DNA from: Rhodococcus sp. 14-1411-2a
Lineage (GTDB): Bacteria > Actinomycetota > Actinomycetes > Mycobacteriales > Mycobacteriaceae
Assembly: GCF_002259485.1 (NCBI RefSeq)
Contig: NZ_NPGA01000012.1
Coordinates: 186,001-250,000, forward strand
Direction of reading: 5' to 3'
Length of the DNA: 64,000 bases
Part shown: positions 35,191-43,733 of the stretch, piece after piece
Position numbering within the stretch: position 1 is the first letter of the stretch
How the letters are laid out: every line of letters begins with the position of its first letter
Notes under the pieces: model-generated
What the model was told of the DNA's origin: nothing
What the model saw: the letters and a program-made list of their open reading frames with translations, nothing else
Databases searched by the model: none
Made by a program: the position numbers and the translations under genes

Positions 35191-35422
35191 CGCGCAATGC
35201 TAGTCCGACCTGTCTTGGTACATGTCACCGTTGACTGCGGTTTATCTCATATGTGACGCTAACGTCAGTTTGTGGCGGCGGACCGAAGGACTTCGACAGT
35301 GATCGATCGCAGAACCCTGCTCAGCGCACGAGCCGCGGGCGACGGACTGGGGAACCGGCGCGCAGTCACATCCGGCAACATCCGCCGACTACTGAATCTC
35401 TGATCGAAAGGGGTGGCTGCCG

Positions 35423-35716
35423 ATGAGAACGCAAGCAATGCAACCGATCTCCGAGTACTGGGATTGGCAGATGAACGCTGCCTGCCGCTCGATGCCGGTC
35501 TCGATGTTCTACCCGCCCCTGGGACTGCGGGGATACTCGCTGAGAAACCTCGAGCGACAGGCGAAGCTCGTGTGCGATCGATGCCCCGTGATCGCGCGCT
35601 GCCTGCAACACGCACTCGACTCGGACGAAAAATACGGAGTCTGGGGGGGATCGACCGCACACGAGCGGTCCGCGATGGCTCGCGTCAACCCTGGCGAGCG
35701 GCGTTCGCAACGATGA
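35423..35716 (+). CDS. WhiB-family iron-sulfur regulator
   Basis: A 97-residue protein with the four cluster ligands Cys21, Cys51, Cys54 and Cys60 (C-x2-C-x5-C) and the Gly-Val-Trp-Gly-Gly turn at 72-76, followed by a basic C-terminus that contacts DNA or sigma factor. Members bind [4Fe-4S] and control redox, division or antibiotic responses; the subclass is not clear from sequence. A GAAAGGGG element precedes the ATG. Its 3' end overlaps the convergent TipAL-like gene by 32 bases. Confidence 0.92.
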   Translation: MRTQAMQPISEYWDWQMNAACRSMPVSMFYPPLGLRGYSLRNLERQAKLVCDRCPVIARCLQHALDSDEKYGVWGGSTAHERSAMARVNPGERRSQR

Positions 35717-36500
35717 CGTCGCGAAGATACTGCGCCAAGCCGGACGCAATCCCGTTGTAGTGCTTGGCAAATCGCTCGTCGGCTATGTACATCTCCGCCA
35801 GGTTCACCTGCATCTCGTAACCGCAGTCGTAGTACCGTTCGATCGATGCCCGATGACGCTCGGCCAGTACCCCGGCCTCGGTGGAATCCGGTGACACACC
35901 CCGCTGCATCGCGGCTGCGAGGTCCGCTTCGAGGAGATCGGCCTCGACCTTGATGGCCTTCCAGTCGTCCTTGGTGAACGACGCCGTCCGCTCCTGCGAC
36001 TGCTTCCACTCGTCGGTTTCGCCCCAGCGTTGCTCGGCTTCCTCTGCGTACTCTTCGCCGGTCCAGTTGTCGCCGAAGATCTCGCGCTGCTCCTCGGGAG
36101 TCAGTTGCATACCCATCTTTTTCGCCTCCATCATCTTGTCCACGGCCGCAGCCATTGCGTGCAAGTGATCGATTCGCTCGTTCAACAACTCTCGCTGCCG
36201 ACGCAGATGCGCCATGGCATCGACCGCGGGATCGTCGAGCAACGCCGCGATGACGTCGAGCGCGAACCCGAGCTCGCGATAGGTCAACACCTGATGCAGC
36301 CGCTCGACATCGGCCGACGAGTACGTCCGATAGCCCTTCGGAGTTCTGCCCGACGGCACCACCAACGCGATCTCGTCGTAATGATGCAGCGTCCTGACGC
36401 TGACACCCACCAACCGTGCGACAGCACCGACCTGCATGCTGTCCTGGTCGCTGCCGAAGGTCTCGTTGCCGACGAAGGAAGAATCACTCACGAAAGACAC
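35685..36500 (-). CDS. TipAL-like MerR regulator with TipAS domain
   Basis: A 271-residue regulator from GTG 36500, which has GGGAGG 8 bases before it; an internal ATG at 36437 would give a TipAL-length N-terminus. The MerR helix-turn-helix (about 22-90) contains Ser-Val-Arg-Thr-Leu-His-His-Tyr-Asp-Glu-Ile. A long coiled coil leads to the helical TipAS drug-recognition domain (about 145-265), with Asn-Trp-Thr-Gly-Glu-Glu-Tyr and a C-terminal Phe-Ala-Lys-His-Tyr-Asn segment. TipAL proteins bind thiopeptides and other hydrophobic antibiotics. Confidence 0.88.
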   Translation of the reverse strand: MSFVSDSSFVGNETFGSDQDSMQVGAVARLVGVSVRTLHHYDEIALVVPSGRTPKGYRTYSSADVERLHQVLTYRELGFALDVIAALLDDPAVDAMAHLRRQRELLNERIDHLHAMAAAVDKMMEAKKMGMQLTPEEQREIFGDNWTGEEYAEEAEQRWGETDEWKQSQERTASFTKDDWKAIKVEADLLEADLAAAMQRGVSPDSTEAGVLAERHRASIERYYDCGYEMQVNLAEMYIADERFAKHYNGIASGLAQYLRDVIVANAARQG

Positions 36501-36536
36501 TGTGCTGCCTCCCGTGGCGTGAGGGTCAAGCCGCGC

Positions 36537-37742
36537 TTATCGGGTCACACGTTCGCACCCGGAGGTGGACTCTCCGGCGAGGCGCTGCCCGAGCCAGTCG
36601 TACGCTCCGGGACGGCCGTTGGTCTGCGCCACCGAATGATCTCCGGGAACCAATTCGAGGCGAACCGACGCTCCCGCCGCGCACCACTGGTCCTGCACGG
36701 CCTCGGCACCTTCCTTGGGAATGAGGAAGTCCTGCAGGCCCTGGTAGATGTAGATCGGTGCGTCCGGCGTCGTCTGGCCCATCCGGTTCTCCTCGACGAC
36801 GGCCTTGGTGATCGGGTGGTCGAAGACATCGGGCACGTTGGAGAGGTTTCGCTGGTCCAGCAACAACAGTCCCGAATACGACAACACATCGACGCACTGA
36901 TCCTTCTGCGCCAAAGCCAGTCGCTTCCCGTTGTCGTTGGCGAGCTCCCGCATCTCCGGGTACTCCCTGGACAATCCGATCGTCGCCGCAGTGAACAGAC
37001 CGGAACCGATCTGGCCGTTCAGAGAGGTCTGCAGAATCTTGTAGTCGGTCGGCGGGCCACCGAAAGCGACACCGGCGATGTTCAACTCGGGCGCGTACTC
37101 GGGAGCCAACTGGGCGGCCCAACCCGAGGCTATGGCACCGCCGGAGTAGCCGGTGATGCCGATCGGCGCGTCCGCAGCCACTCCTGCACTCTGGGATGCG
37201 CGTAAGCCGTCGAGCACGGTGTGTCCGGAAACGAGACCGGCCGAATAGGCCTGCCGAGGACCCTGGTAATCGGTGACGACGACCGTGTAGCCGCGGTCGA
37301 GCAGAATCCGGACCTGATCGACTTCCTTGTTGTTGCCGCGCGGCAGCGTGTACGACGGCGCGCACTGATTACCGAGCGAGTCCGTTGCCTCGTTGTACGC
37401 GATGACCGGACGATCTCCGGCTCCGGTCCACGGCGCGGTGGGCGTCAGGACCGTCGTCGCCGCGGCGATGGGTCGGTTCTTCGAATCGGTGGAGCGGAAG
37501 AGCAACTGCACGGACGACGCCTCGGGCGTGACCGCGACGTCGCGACGGTTCAGCACTGTGCCGGGCTGCAGGTTCTCGTACCCGGCAGGCGGGTCGAACC
37601 ATGGATCACCGAGTGAGGTGGGGAGATACGCATCCGGATCGCTCGGCGGAGCGATGAAATCCTGCAGTGGATCGGCCTGGGCCGACCCTGCGAACGACAG
37701 CATCAGTGCCGCGGCTCCGGCCAGAACGAATGCCTTGCGCAT
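36537..37742 (-). CDS. Secretory lipase (LIP family)
   Basis: A 401-residue exported alpha/beta hydrolase from ATG 37742; the longer frame upstream lacks sense as coding. The signal peptide ends near Ala-Gln-Ala-Asp (about 23). The nucleophile is Ser200 in Gly-Tyr-Ser-Gly-Gly. An acid Asp in Gln-Asp-Phe-Leu-Ile-Pro and a His in Pro-Gly-Asp-His-Ser complete the triad. This matches the secretory lipases of Nocardia and Rhodococcus. It starts 154 bases from the divergent aldehyde dehydrogenase. Confidence 0.9.
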   Translation of the reverse strand: MRKAFVLAGAAALMLSFAGSAQADPLQDFIAPPSDPDAYLPTSLGDPWFDPPAGYENLQPGTVLNRRDVAVTPEASSVQLLFRSTDSKNRPIAAATTVLTPTAPWTGAGDRPVIAYNEATDSLGNQCAPSYTLPRGNNKEVDQVRILLDRGYTVVVTDYQGPRQAYSAGLVSGHTVLDGLRASQSAGVAADAPIGITGYSGGAIASGWAAQLAPEYAPELNIAGVAFGGPPTDYKILQTSLNGQIGSGLFTAATIGLSREYPEMRELANDNGKRLALAQKDQCVDVLSYSGLLLLDQRNLSNVPDVFDHPITKAVVEENRMGQTTPDAPIYIYQGLQDFLIPKEGAEAVQDQWCAAGASVRLELVPGDHSVAQTNGRPGAYDWLGQRLAGESTSGCERVTR

Positions 37743-37896
37743 ATATTTCCCACCCTGTAGCTCCGTACGCCCCGACGTCCGGTAGACCACTGACCATCGT
37801 GCCACAGGATTCGGTAATTTCGGCCCTGTGAAGTGAGCCGAAGACCAGGTAGGTTGTCTGTTACTCAAAACACTACTCACCAGTAGGGACCAGTCC

Positions 37897-39450
37897 ATGC
37901 CAGCACCGTCCGCCTCGACCTTCTCCCGGCTCGCCGATCTCATCGCCATCCCCGACGCCGAATCGCGGCCGACGAAAACGATCACCGAGGTGTTCACCGG
38001 CAAGGAGCTGGCGACCATCCCGGTGGGCACCGCCGCCGACGCGACCGCTGCGATCGCGCGCGTACGCGCAGCTCAGGTGGCCTGGGCCAAGCGTCCGGTG
38101 TCCGAGCGCGCCGAGATCTTCCACCGCTACCGCGACCTGGTGCTCGCGCACCGCGACGAGCTGATGGACATGGCGCAGGCCGAGACCGGCAAGTCTCGCG
38201 CCGCTGCTCTCGAAGAGGTTCTCGACATCTCGATGACCGCTCGGCACTACGCGCGGACCGCCGCCAAGCTGCTGGCTCCGAAGAAGGTCACCGGCATGCT
38301 GCCCGTGCTGACCAAGACCCGGATCCGCTACCAGCCCAAGGGTGTTGTCGGAATCATCTCCCCGTGGAACTACCCGATGACCCTCGCGGTGTCCGACGCC
38401 ATCCCGGCACTGCTGGCAGGCAACGGCGTGGTGCTCAAACCGGACAGCCAGACGCCGTACTGCGCGCTCGCCTGCGTCGAACTGCTCTACAAGGCCGGAC
38501 TGCCCCGTGACCTGTTCGCTGTGGTTCCCGGCCCGGGTTCGGTGGTGGGTACCGCCATCGTCGAGAACACCGAGTACGTCATGTTCACCGGCTCCACCGC
38601 CACCGGTCAGCTGTTGGCCGAGCAGGCCGGGCGTCGACTCATCGGATTCTCCGCCGAGCTCGGCGGCAAGAACGCGATGATCGTCGCCAAGGGTGCCAAC
38701 CTCCGGGAAGTGTCCGACGCGGCCGTGCGGGCCTGCTTCTCCAACTCCGGCCAGCTCTGCATCTCCATCGAACGTATCTACGTCGAGAAGTCGATCGCCG
38801 CGGAGTTCACCGAGAAGTTCGGTCAGCGGGTGCGCAACATGAGCCTCGGAGCCGACTACGAATTCGGCATCGAGATGGGCAGCCTCATCTCCGAGGATCA
38901 GATCAAGACGGTCTCGGCCCACGTCGACGACGCCAAGGTCAAGGGCGCGACCGTCGTCGCAGGCGGCAACGCACGCCCCGACATCGGCCCGCTGTTCTAC
39001 GAGCCGACGCTGCTGACGAACGTCACCGAGGACATGGAATGCGCGGCAACCGAGACCTTCGGGCCGCTGGTGTCGATCTACCCCGTCGCCGACGTCGACG
39101 AGGCCATCGAGAAGGCCAACGACACCGAGTACGGACTCAACGCCAGTGTGTGGGCCAAGACCAAGGCGCAGGGCGAAGCCATTGCAGCACGGCTGCATTC
39201 GGGCACCGTCAACGTCGACGAGGGCTACGCACCGACGTGGGGCACCACCGGCGCTCCGATGGGCGGCATGGGCGTGTCCGGTGTCGGACGCAGGCACGGC
39301 ACCGAGGGCCTGCTCAAGTACACGGAGTCGCAGACCATCGCGACGACGCGTCTGCTCAATCTCGGTGGGCCGCGCGGACTTCCGCCGAAGCTGTGGGCAA
39401 AGATCATGCCGCCCTTCGTCAAGGCGCTGAAGTACATTCCGGGTCGGTAA
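37897..39450 (+). CDS. gabD2: Succinate-semialdehyde dehydrogenase-like NAD(P) aldehyde dehydrogenase
   Basis: A 517-residue enzyme of the aldehyde dehydrogenase superfamily. Glu254 in Ala-Glu-Leu-Gly-Gly-Lys-Asn and the catalytic Cys288 in Ser-Gly-Gln-Leu-Cys are present, along with Ile-Ser-Pro-Trp-Asn-Tyr-Pro and Phe-Thr-Gly-Ser-Thr-Ala cofactor segments. The sequence fits the actinobacterial GabD2/SSADH group, which oxidises succinic semialdehyde to succinate. Other long-chain aldehydes are possible substrates. It stands alone, with no GABA transaminase next to it. Confidence 0.85.
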   Translation: MPAPSASTFSRLADLIAIPDAESRPTKTITEVFTGKELATIPVGTAADATAAIARVRAAQVAWAKRPVSERAEIFHRYRDLVLAHRDELMDMAQAETGKSRAAALEEVLDISMTARHYARTAAKLLAPKKVTGMLPVLTKTRIRYQPKGVVGIISPWNYPMTLAVSDAIPALLAGNGVVLKPDSQTPYCALACVELLYKAGLPRDLFAVVPGPGSVVGTAIVENTEYVMFTGSTATGQLLAEQAGRRLIGFSAELGGKNAMIVAKGANLREVSDAAVRACFSNSGQLCISIERIYVEKSIAAEFTEKFGQRVRNMSLGADYEFGIEMGSLISEDQIKTVSAHVDDAKVKGATVVAGGNARPDIGPLFYEPTLLTNVTEDMECAATETFGPLVSIYPVADVDEAIEKANDTEYGLNASVWAKTKAQGEAIAARLHSGTVNVDEGYAPTWGTTGAPMGGMGVSGVGRRHGTEGLLKYTESQTIATTRLLNLGGPRGLPPKLWAKIMPPFVKALKYIPGR

Positions 39451-39474
39451 GCAGCGTCGACGACGGGGGAAGAT

Positions 39475-40893
39475 CTATCTCGCTCGTAGCAGCGAGATGC
39501 TCAGTGCCCTGGTGTAAATGGAATCGGTGTCGATCGAGTCGGTGTCGATCGAGTCGCTGTCGACTCGATCGAACATCGGCCACGACTGCCGATCGATTCC
39601 CTCGTCGTCCAACGCCGCCACGGGGATGTCCCACACCGTGGATCCGGTTCTGACGTCGATTCCGCGCAGCACTTCCGGTCCGAACAGCGTGGCGACGTCG
39701 CCGTCGAGGGCACCGACCTCCGCGAAAGCCCCCGATTCTCGACTCCACAGCGTGGTCCCGGTGTCGAGGTCGATCGCGGATTCGGTGGCCGTGTCGGTGT
39801 TGCGCAGCAGTGCAACCGAACCCGTGACGGCGTAGGCAAGGCCGTTGGTGGACAGGAACGCCGCGGCGGGGCCGGTGATGTCCGACGGAACGGCCCAGAC
39901 CAGACTCTCGTCGGTCCACACGGGGTCGGGATTCGACGGCCGATAGCCTCCCGTTCCGAGCAGTAGCGGACTCGACTCGGCGGGGGAATCGAACGTCGGT
40001 TGCTGCAGGGTCACGGAATCCGTTGCAGCGAGCACGGTTCCGTCGGTGTCGATGATTTCCGAACCCACGATCGTAGTGGGGTCCGAGCAGTCGGCCCGCG
40101 CCACCCGCACTGCGCCGTCGCGCGAGGCGACGCCCGATCGGGCGCAGTCGGGAACCGTTCTGGACCAGAGGTTGTCGCCGGTGTCGAGGTCGAAGGCGAA
40201 CACTCCCCGGCCGTCGTCGAACAACCCGATTCCGTTCTCGGTGTGCATTGTGGACGCGAACGGTGCGTCAGGCGAGGCCGTGGAATCGAACTGCACCGAC
40301 CAGTCCGCGTCGAGGGCGTCCGCAGTGCCGCGAGACACCGTCGCCCTCGCACCATCGCGCACCGCCCGGGAGGTGTACACGTGGCCGTCTGCGGTGGTCA
40401 GACTCAAGATCGGAAAGGCCGCGTCCCGAGTGCTCGATTCTCCGGATTCGGTGTCGACAGTGAGGATTTCGGATGTCGTGCCGGTGTTGCCGCGGTAGCA
40501 GACGACCTGCCCGTCGACGAATTCCTCACCGCAGCCCACGATATCGTCCGCGGGGGTGCGCCAGCGCACCGAGCCGTCCGCGATGCTCGCGCCCACCAGG
40601 GTCGCGTCGACGAACTCCCTGCCGTCCGGGCGGCCGACGAGCGTGACGACCGTCGACCCGTCGGAGATGGAACCCGAGTGCATCGAATCGGTGTCGCTGC
40701 CCTGGACGGGATCGCGGAACTGGCCGCCCTCGATGCCCGCATCCGAGGGAGTGAGAGTCCACCCGAGTCCGGGAGCGGACCCCGTTGCACCGTCGATGGG
40801 GGCGCCGGGCGTCCGCTCTTCGGTGGCGCACGATGCGCAGGCGAGCGCTGCTACCAGGACCGCGGCGGCGGAGATCTGGAGGCGACGTGTCAT
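39475..40893 (-). CDS. Beta-propeller (PQQ-like) lipoprotein
   Basis: A 472-residue exported protein from ATG 40893. The signal peptide ends at Ala-Cys-Ala-Ser-Cys, an atypical lipobox with two candidate cysteines (19 and 22). The rest consists of repeated blades with Leu-Trp-Ser-Arg and Ala-Phe-Asp-Leu-Asp-Thr-Gly motifs, as in PQQ-like quinoprotein folds; no PQQ-binding residues are certain. The C-terminus carries a tandem Asp-Ser-Ile-Asp-Thr repeat. It converges on gabD2. The role is unknown; cell-surface scaffolding or ligand binding is possible. Confidence 0.75.
   Translation of the reverse strand: MTRRLQISAAAVLVAALACASCATEERTPGAPIDGATGSAPGLGWTLTPSDAGIEGGQFRDPVQGSDTDSMHSGSISDGSTVVTLVGRPDGREFVDATLVGASIADGSVRWRTPADDIVGCGEEFVDGQVVCYRGNTGTTSEILTVDTESGESSTRDAAFPILSLTTADGHVYTSRAVRDGARATVSRGTADALDADWSVQFDSTASPDAPFASTMHTENGIGLFDDGRGVFAFDLDTGDNLWSRTVPDCARSGVASRDGAVRVARADCSDPTTIVGSEIIDTDGTVLAATDSVTLQQPTFDSPAESSPLLLGTGGYRPSNPDPVWTDESLVWAVPSDITGPAAAFLSTNGLAYAVTGSVALLRNTDTATESAIDLDTGTTLWSRESGAFAEVGALDGDVATLFGPEVLRGIDVRTGSTVWDIPVAALDDEGIDRQSWPMFDRVDSDSIDTDSIDTDSIYTRALSISLLRAR
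39524..39568. repeat. 15-bp tandem repeat in the lipoprotein gene
   Basis: The unit TCGGTGTCGATCGAG occurs twice exactly (39524-39538 and 39539-39553) and a third time with changes. It encodes the Asp-Ser-Ile-Asp-Thr repeats at the C-terminus of the propeller lipoprotein. The unit length keeps the frame, so copy number could vary between strains. Confidence 0.85.
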
Positions 40894-40964
40894 GAGCGAT
40901 TCTCCCGCCTGTGCAGAAGCGAAAGAAGGTGGCCGGTCCGTTCTTGGAGCATAGAGAACGAAAA

Positions 40965-40995
40965 TTCCCCGCACTCCCGGTGGGGGTGCGGGGAA
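40965..40995 (-). terminator. Terminator of the MFS exporter gene
   Basis: TTCCCCGCAC pairs with GTGCGGGGAA, and inner C/G bases extend the stem. On the minus strand the hairpin is followed by TTTT, a classic intrinsic terminator. It lies 34 bases downstream of the MFS stop. Confidence 0.8.
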
Positions 40996-41028
40996 CTGCC
41001 GTAACGCTTGGCCTGGTCGAGGCTGGGA

Positions 41029-43029
41029 CTAGTTGACGCTGTGTCCGTTCAGGCCTGCGTGTGCGTAATGATTGCGACTGTCGGGAATGTGGTTGTCTCC
41101 CAACACTCGAGCGATCTGCTGCTCGCTGAGTCCGAGGCGACGGAGCCGCTCGCACACTGCATCGAAATCGAGCATCTTCGCGTCGAGTTCCTGCTGCAGT
41201 TCGATCACTTCGGCGCGGATGGTCTCGGCCTCGTCCAGTGCGGCCAACGTGTCCTTCGGCTCGGGGAGCAGCAGTGCGAGCAGTCGATCACGTGCGTCGG
41301 TGCTCAGACCCTCGAAGGGGCGCTGTCCCGGTTGAGCCTCGTGCCGACCCTCGGCGCGACGATGGGTGTCGTACTCGGCCTCGCGCTCGGCGGAGACGTA
41401 CTCCTGCGTGTCACCGAAGGACGGAATCTCGGCGAGCTGGTCCTGCGGCTCGTCCTTGGGTCCCTGCGCAGGGGTCGTCGCGATGTCGATCGTCTGGCGC
41501 AGTGGGCGATTCGGAATGAAGATCACCGCGATCAGCGTGACGATCGCAACGAAGCCGGCAATCATGAAGATGCGTCCGGTCGCGTCACCGTAGGCGGTGC
41601 GGACGACTTCGAGGACCGGCGCGGGCAGTGCGGTGAGATCGAGTGATCCACCGCCACCCGACGAGCTGTCGACACCGAGCTGGGCCAGGCCTGCCGCGGA
41701 CTTCTCGGCAACCCGAGTTGCCAGGAGCGAGCCGAGAACCGAGACGCCGATCGCGCCGCCGAAGGTACGGAAGAACGCCACCGTCGACGATGCCGCACCG
41801 ACGTTCTGCACACTGACCGTGTTCTGCACTGCGAGAACGAGATTCTGCATCAACATGCCGGTACCGAGGCCGACGATGGTGATGAAGATGCCGACCGTTA
41901 CCAGGCTGGTCGCGTGGTCGATCGTGCCCAGGAGCAGGAATCCGACGACCAACAGAACGGATCCGGTGACGATGAACGGCTTCCACTTACCGAACTTGGT
42001 GATGAGCTGACCGGAGCCGACGGAGGCGACGAGCATGCCGAACACCAGAGGGATGGAAAGCAATCCGGCCTCGGTGGGGGTGTAGCCGCGAGCGGTCTGG
42101 AAGTACTGGCCGAGGAAGGTGGTGGCTCCGAAGAGGCCGACGCCGACGGCGATGGACGCGACGATGGCCAGGCCGGTGGTGCGTTCGGTGACGATCTTGA
42201 GCGGGATGATCGGCGACTTGTGCCGCGCCTCGACGATGATCGTCAGGATGAGCAACAGCACTCCGCCGCCGACCAGGTAGGCCGTCTCACGGGAGAGCCA
42301 GGCGTAGTAGTCGGCCTTGCCTGCGAACGAGACCCACACGAGGAGAACGGAAACACCTGCGGTGAGCAGAAGTGCACCGAGCCAGTCGATGGAGACGTTG
42401 TCCTTGCGGATGGTCTTGATGTGCAGGGTCTTCTGCAGCAGGCCGAGGGCGATGACGGCCAGCGGTACGCAGACGAAGAAGCACCAGCGCCAGCCGAGCG
42501 GGCTGTCCACGATGACGCCGCCCAGGATCGGGCCACCGGACATCGACACGGCCATGACGGCACCGGTGTAGCCGGAGTAGCGGCCGCGATCACGCGGGGA
42601 GACGATGGTGCCGATGATGGCGATGACGAGAGCCGTCAGACCACCCATGCCGATGCCCTGCACCACGCGTGCGGCCAGCAGGACCGGCACGTTGTGCGCG
42701 AAGCCGGCGATCAGTGAGCCTGCGACGAAGATGAGAATCGCGCTCTGGACCAGCACCTTCTTGTTGAACAGGTCGGCCAGCTTGCCCCAGATCGGAGTGG
42801 ACGCGGCATTGGCCAACAGGGCAGTGGTGATGACCCAGGCGTACGCGGTCTGCGAACCCTTCAGATCACCGATGATGGTGGGCAGTGCCGTCGAGACGAT
42901 CGTGGTGCTCAGCAGCGCAGTGAACAGCGCGGCGAGCAGGCCGGTGAGGGCTTCGAGGATCTGGCGATGCGACATCGCGTCGGGATCGACGACTGGCTGA
43001 TTGGGCGGAGTATCCGCAGATGTGGTCAT
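41029..43029 (-). CDS. MFS multidrug exporter, EmrB/QacA (DHA2) type
   Basis: A 666-residue 14-helix drug:proton antiporter. Motif A-like Gly-Lys-Leu-Ala-Asp-Leu-Phe-Asn-Lys-Lys and motif C-like Gly-Pro-Ile-Leu-Gly-Gly are present, with Thr-Ile-Val-Ser-Thr-Ala-Leu-Pro in the first helix. After the last helix (about 515) a 150-residue cytosolic tail follows, rich in Glu, Arg and Gln, including a coiled-coil-like Leu-Gln-Gln-Glu-Leu segment; this is longer than most family members. It ends at a strong terminator. The MarR-type gene upstream is 3 bases away and probably represses it. Confidence 0.93.
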   Translation of the reverse strand: MTTSADTPPNQPVVDPDAMSHRQILEALTGLLAALFTALLSTTIVSTALPTIIGDLKGSQTAYAWVITTALLANAASTPIWGKLADLFNKKVLVQSAILIFVAGSLIAGFAHNVPVLLAARVVQGIGMGGLTALVIAIIGTIVSPRDRGRYSGYTGAVMAVSMSGGPILGGVIVDSPLGWRWCFFVCVPLAVIALGLLQKTLHIKTIRKDNVSIDWLGALLLTAGVSVLLVWVSFAGKADYYAWLSRETAYLVGGGVLLLILTIIVEARHKSPIIPLKIVTERTTGLAIVASIAVGVGLFGATTFLGQYFQTARGYTPTEAGLLSIPLVFGMLVASVGSGQLITKFGKWKPFIVTGSVLLVVGFLLLGTIDHATSLVTVGIFITIVGLGTGMLMQNLVLAVQNTVSVQNVGAASSTVAFFRTFGGAIGVSVLGSLLATRVAEKSAAGLAQLGVDSSSGGGGSLDLTALPAPVLEVVRTAYGDATGRIFMIAGFVAIVTLIAVIFIPNRPLRQTIDIATTPAQGPKDEPQDQLAEIPSFGDTQEYVSAEREAEYDTHRRAEGRHEAQPGQRPFEGLSTDARDRLLALLLPEPKDTLAALDEAETIRAEVIELQQELDAKMLDFDAVCERLRRLGLSEQQIARVLGDNHIPDSRNHYAHAGLNGHSVN

Positions 43030-43032
43030 GTC

Positions 43033-43518
43033 TTATCTCGCAATCGATTCAATACGTGCCACGTCCTGATGCTGGGCGTGGGCGTCTTCGGTGAAGGTGT
43101 CGTTCAGTTTGCGGATCGAGTCGAGTGCATCGAGTGCCTCGTCCTCGCTCCAGCCGCTCAACATTTCTGCCAGGCGGCGTGCGCGTCTGTTCCAAATTTG
43201 TGTCAGTCGAACCTGACCGATGTCCGACACACAGACCCGTGACGCCCTTCGGTCGTCGGGATCGGGATGTCGATCGATGTAGCCGAGGTCGACGAGGTCC
43301 GCGATCTGCCGGCTGAGGGCGGACTGACTGACGCACAGCCTGCTGGCGAGGTCGGTCTGCCTGCATTCACCCTCGGTCGCCAGGATGGCCAGAACTCCGG
43401 TCAGGGCCTGCGGCAGTGGTGAATCCTCGACTCCGGTGGTCACGGCCCGCTTCAGCGTGCGCCCGAAGAGGAAGACCTCTTCGACCAACGACTCCGCTGT
43501 CGTGGATTGAACTGCCAT
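43033..43518 (-). CDS. MarR-family regulator of the MFS exporter
   Basis: About 161 residues from ATG 43518, which has GGAGT upstream; a start at 43542 is less likely. The winged helix-turn-helix has Arg-Gln-Thr-Asp-Leu-Ala, Ser-Gln-Ser-Ala-Leu-Ser-Arg-Gln-Ile and the wing Asp-Pro-Asp-Asp-Arg-Arg-Ala-Ser-Arg. It is the first gene of a two-gene operon with the exporter, the usual MarR arrangement. An AT-rich inverted repeat upstream is a candidate operator. Confidence 0.92.
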   Translation of the reverse strand: MAVQSTTAESLVEEVFLFGRTLKRAVTTGVEDSPLPQALTGVLAILATEGECRQTDLASRLCVSQSALSRQIADLVDLGYIDRHPDPDDRRASRVCVSDIGQVRLTQIWNRRARRLAEMLSGWSEDEALDALDSIRKLNDTFTEDAHAQHQDVARIESIAR

Positions 43519-43540
43519 GAGTACTCCAACGCCGATGTCC

Positions 43541-43600
43541 ATTTACTTGCTGTCTGCAACCATATATATAAATACATGTGCTAAGCAAATAATATTCCTG
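43541..43600. promoter_or_regulatory. AT-rich promoter/operator of the MarR-MFS operon
   Basis: This is one of the AT-richest stretches of the window. ATTTACTTGCT (43541-43551) is mirrored by AGCAAATAAT (43584-43593) with one gap, and CATATATATA lies between. The repeat flanks the likely promoter, about 25-75 bases before the MarR ATG. MarR binding is inference. Confidence 0.45.
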
Positions 43601-43649
43601 TCTGGTGGGTCACAGTGGTCGGTCGGGGGGGATCGGGGGATCCGGACGG

Positions 43650-43719
43650 GGATCGGCTCCCCGGATATGGATTCCGGCCTCCGATCGGAGGCATAAATCC
43701 GAAACTGGGGAGCCGATCC
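43650..43719. terminator. Nested inverted repeats after the FbpC-type gene
   Basis: GGATCGGCTCCCC (43650-43662) is exactly complementary to 43707-43719. A second perfect palindrome CCTCCGATCGGAGG (43678-43691) lies in its loop, next to a CCGGA/TCCGG pair. It lies 15 bases after the stop of the leftward ABC operon and before the MarR promoter, so termination is the simplest role. Confidence 0.6.
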
Positions 43720-43733
43720 GCGGTCGAGGCTGG

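Noticed and set aside
37873..39297. 474-codon minus-strand frame opposite gabD2
   Set aside because: Antisense shadow; composition typical of reversed dehydrogenase codons.
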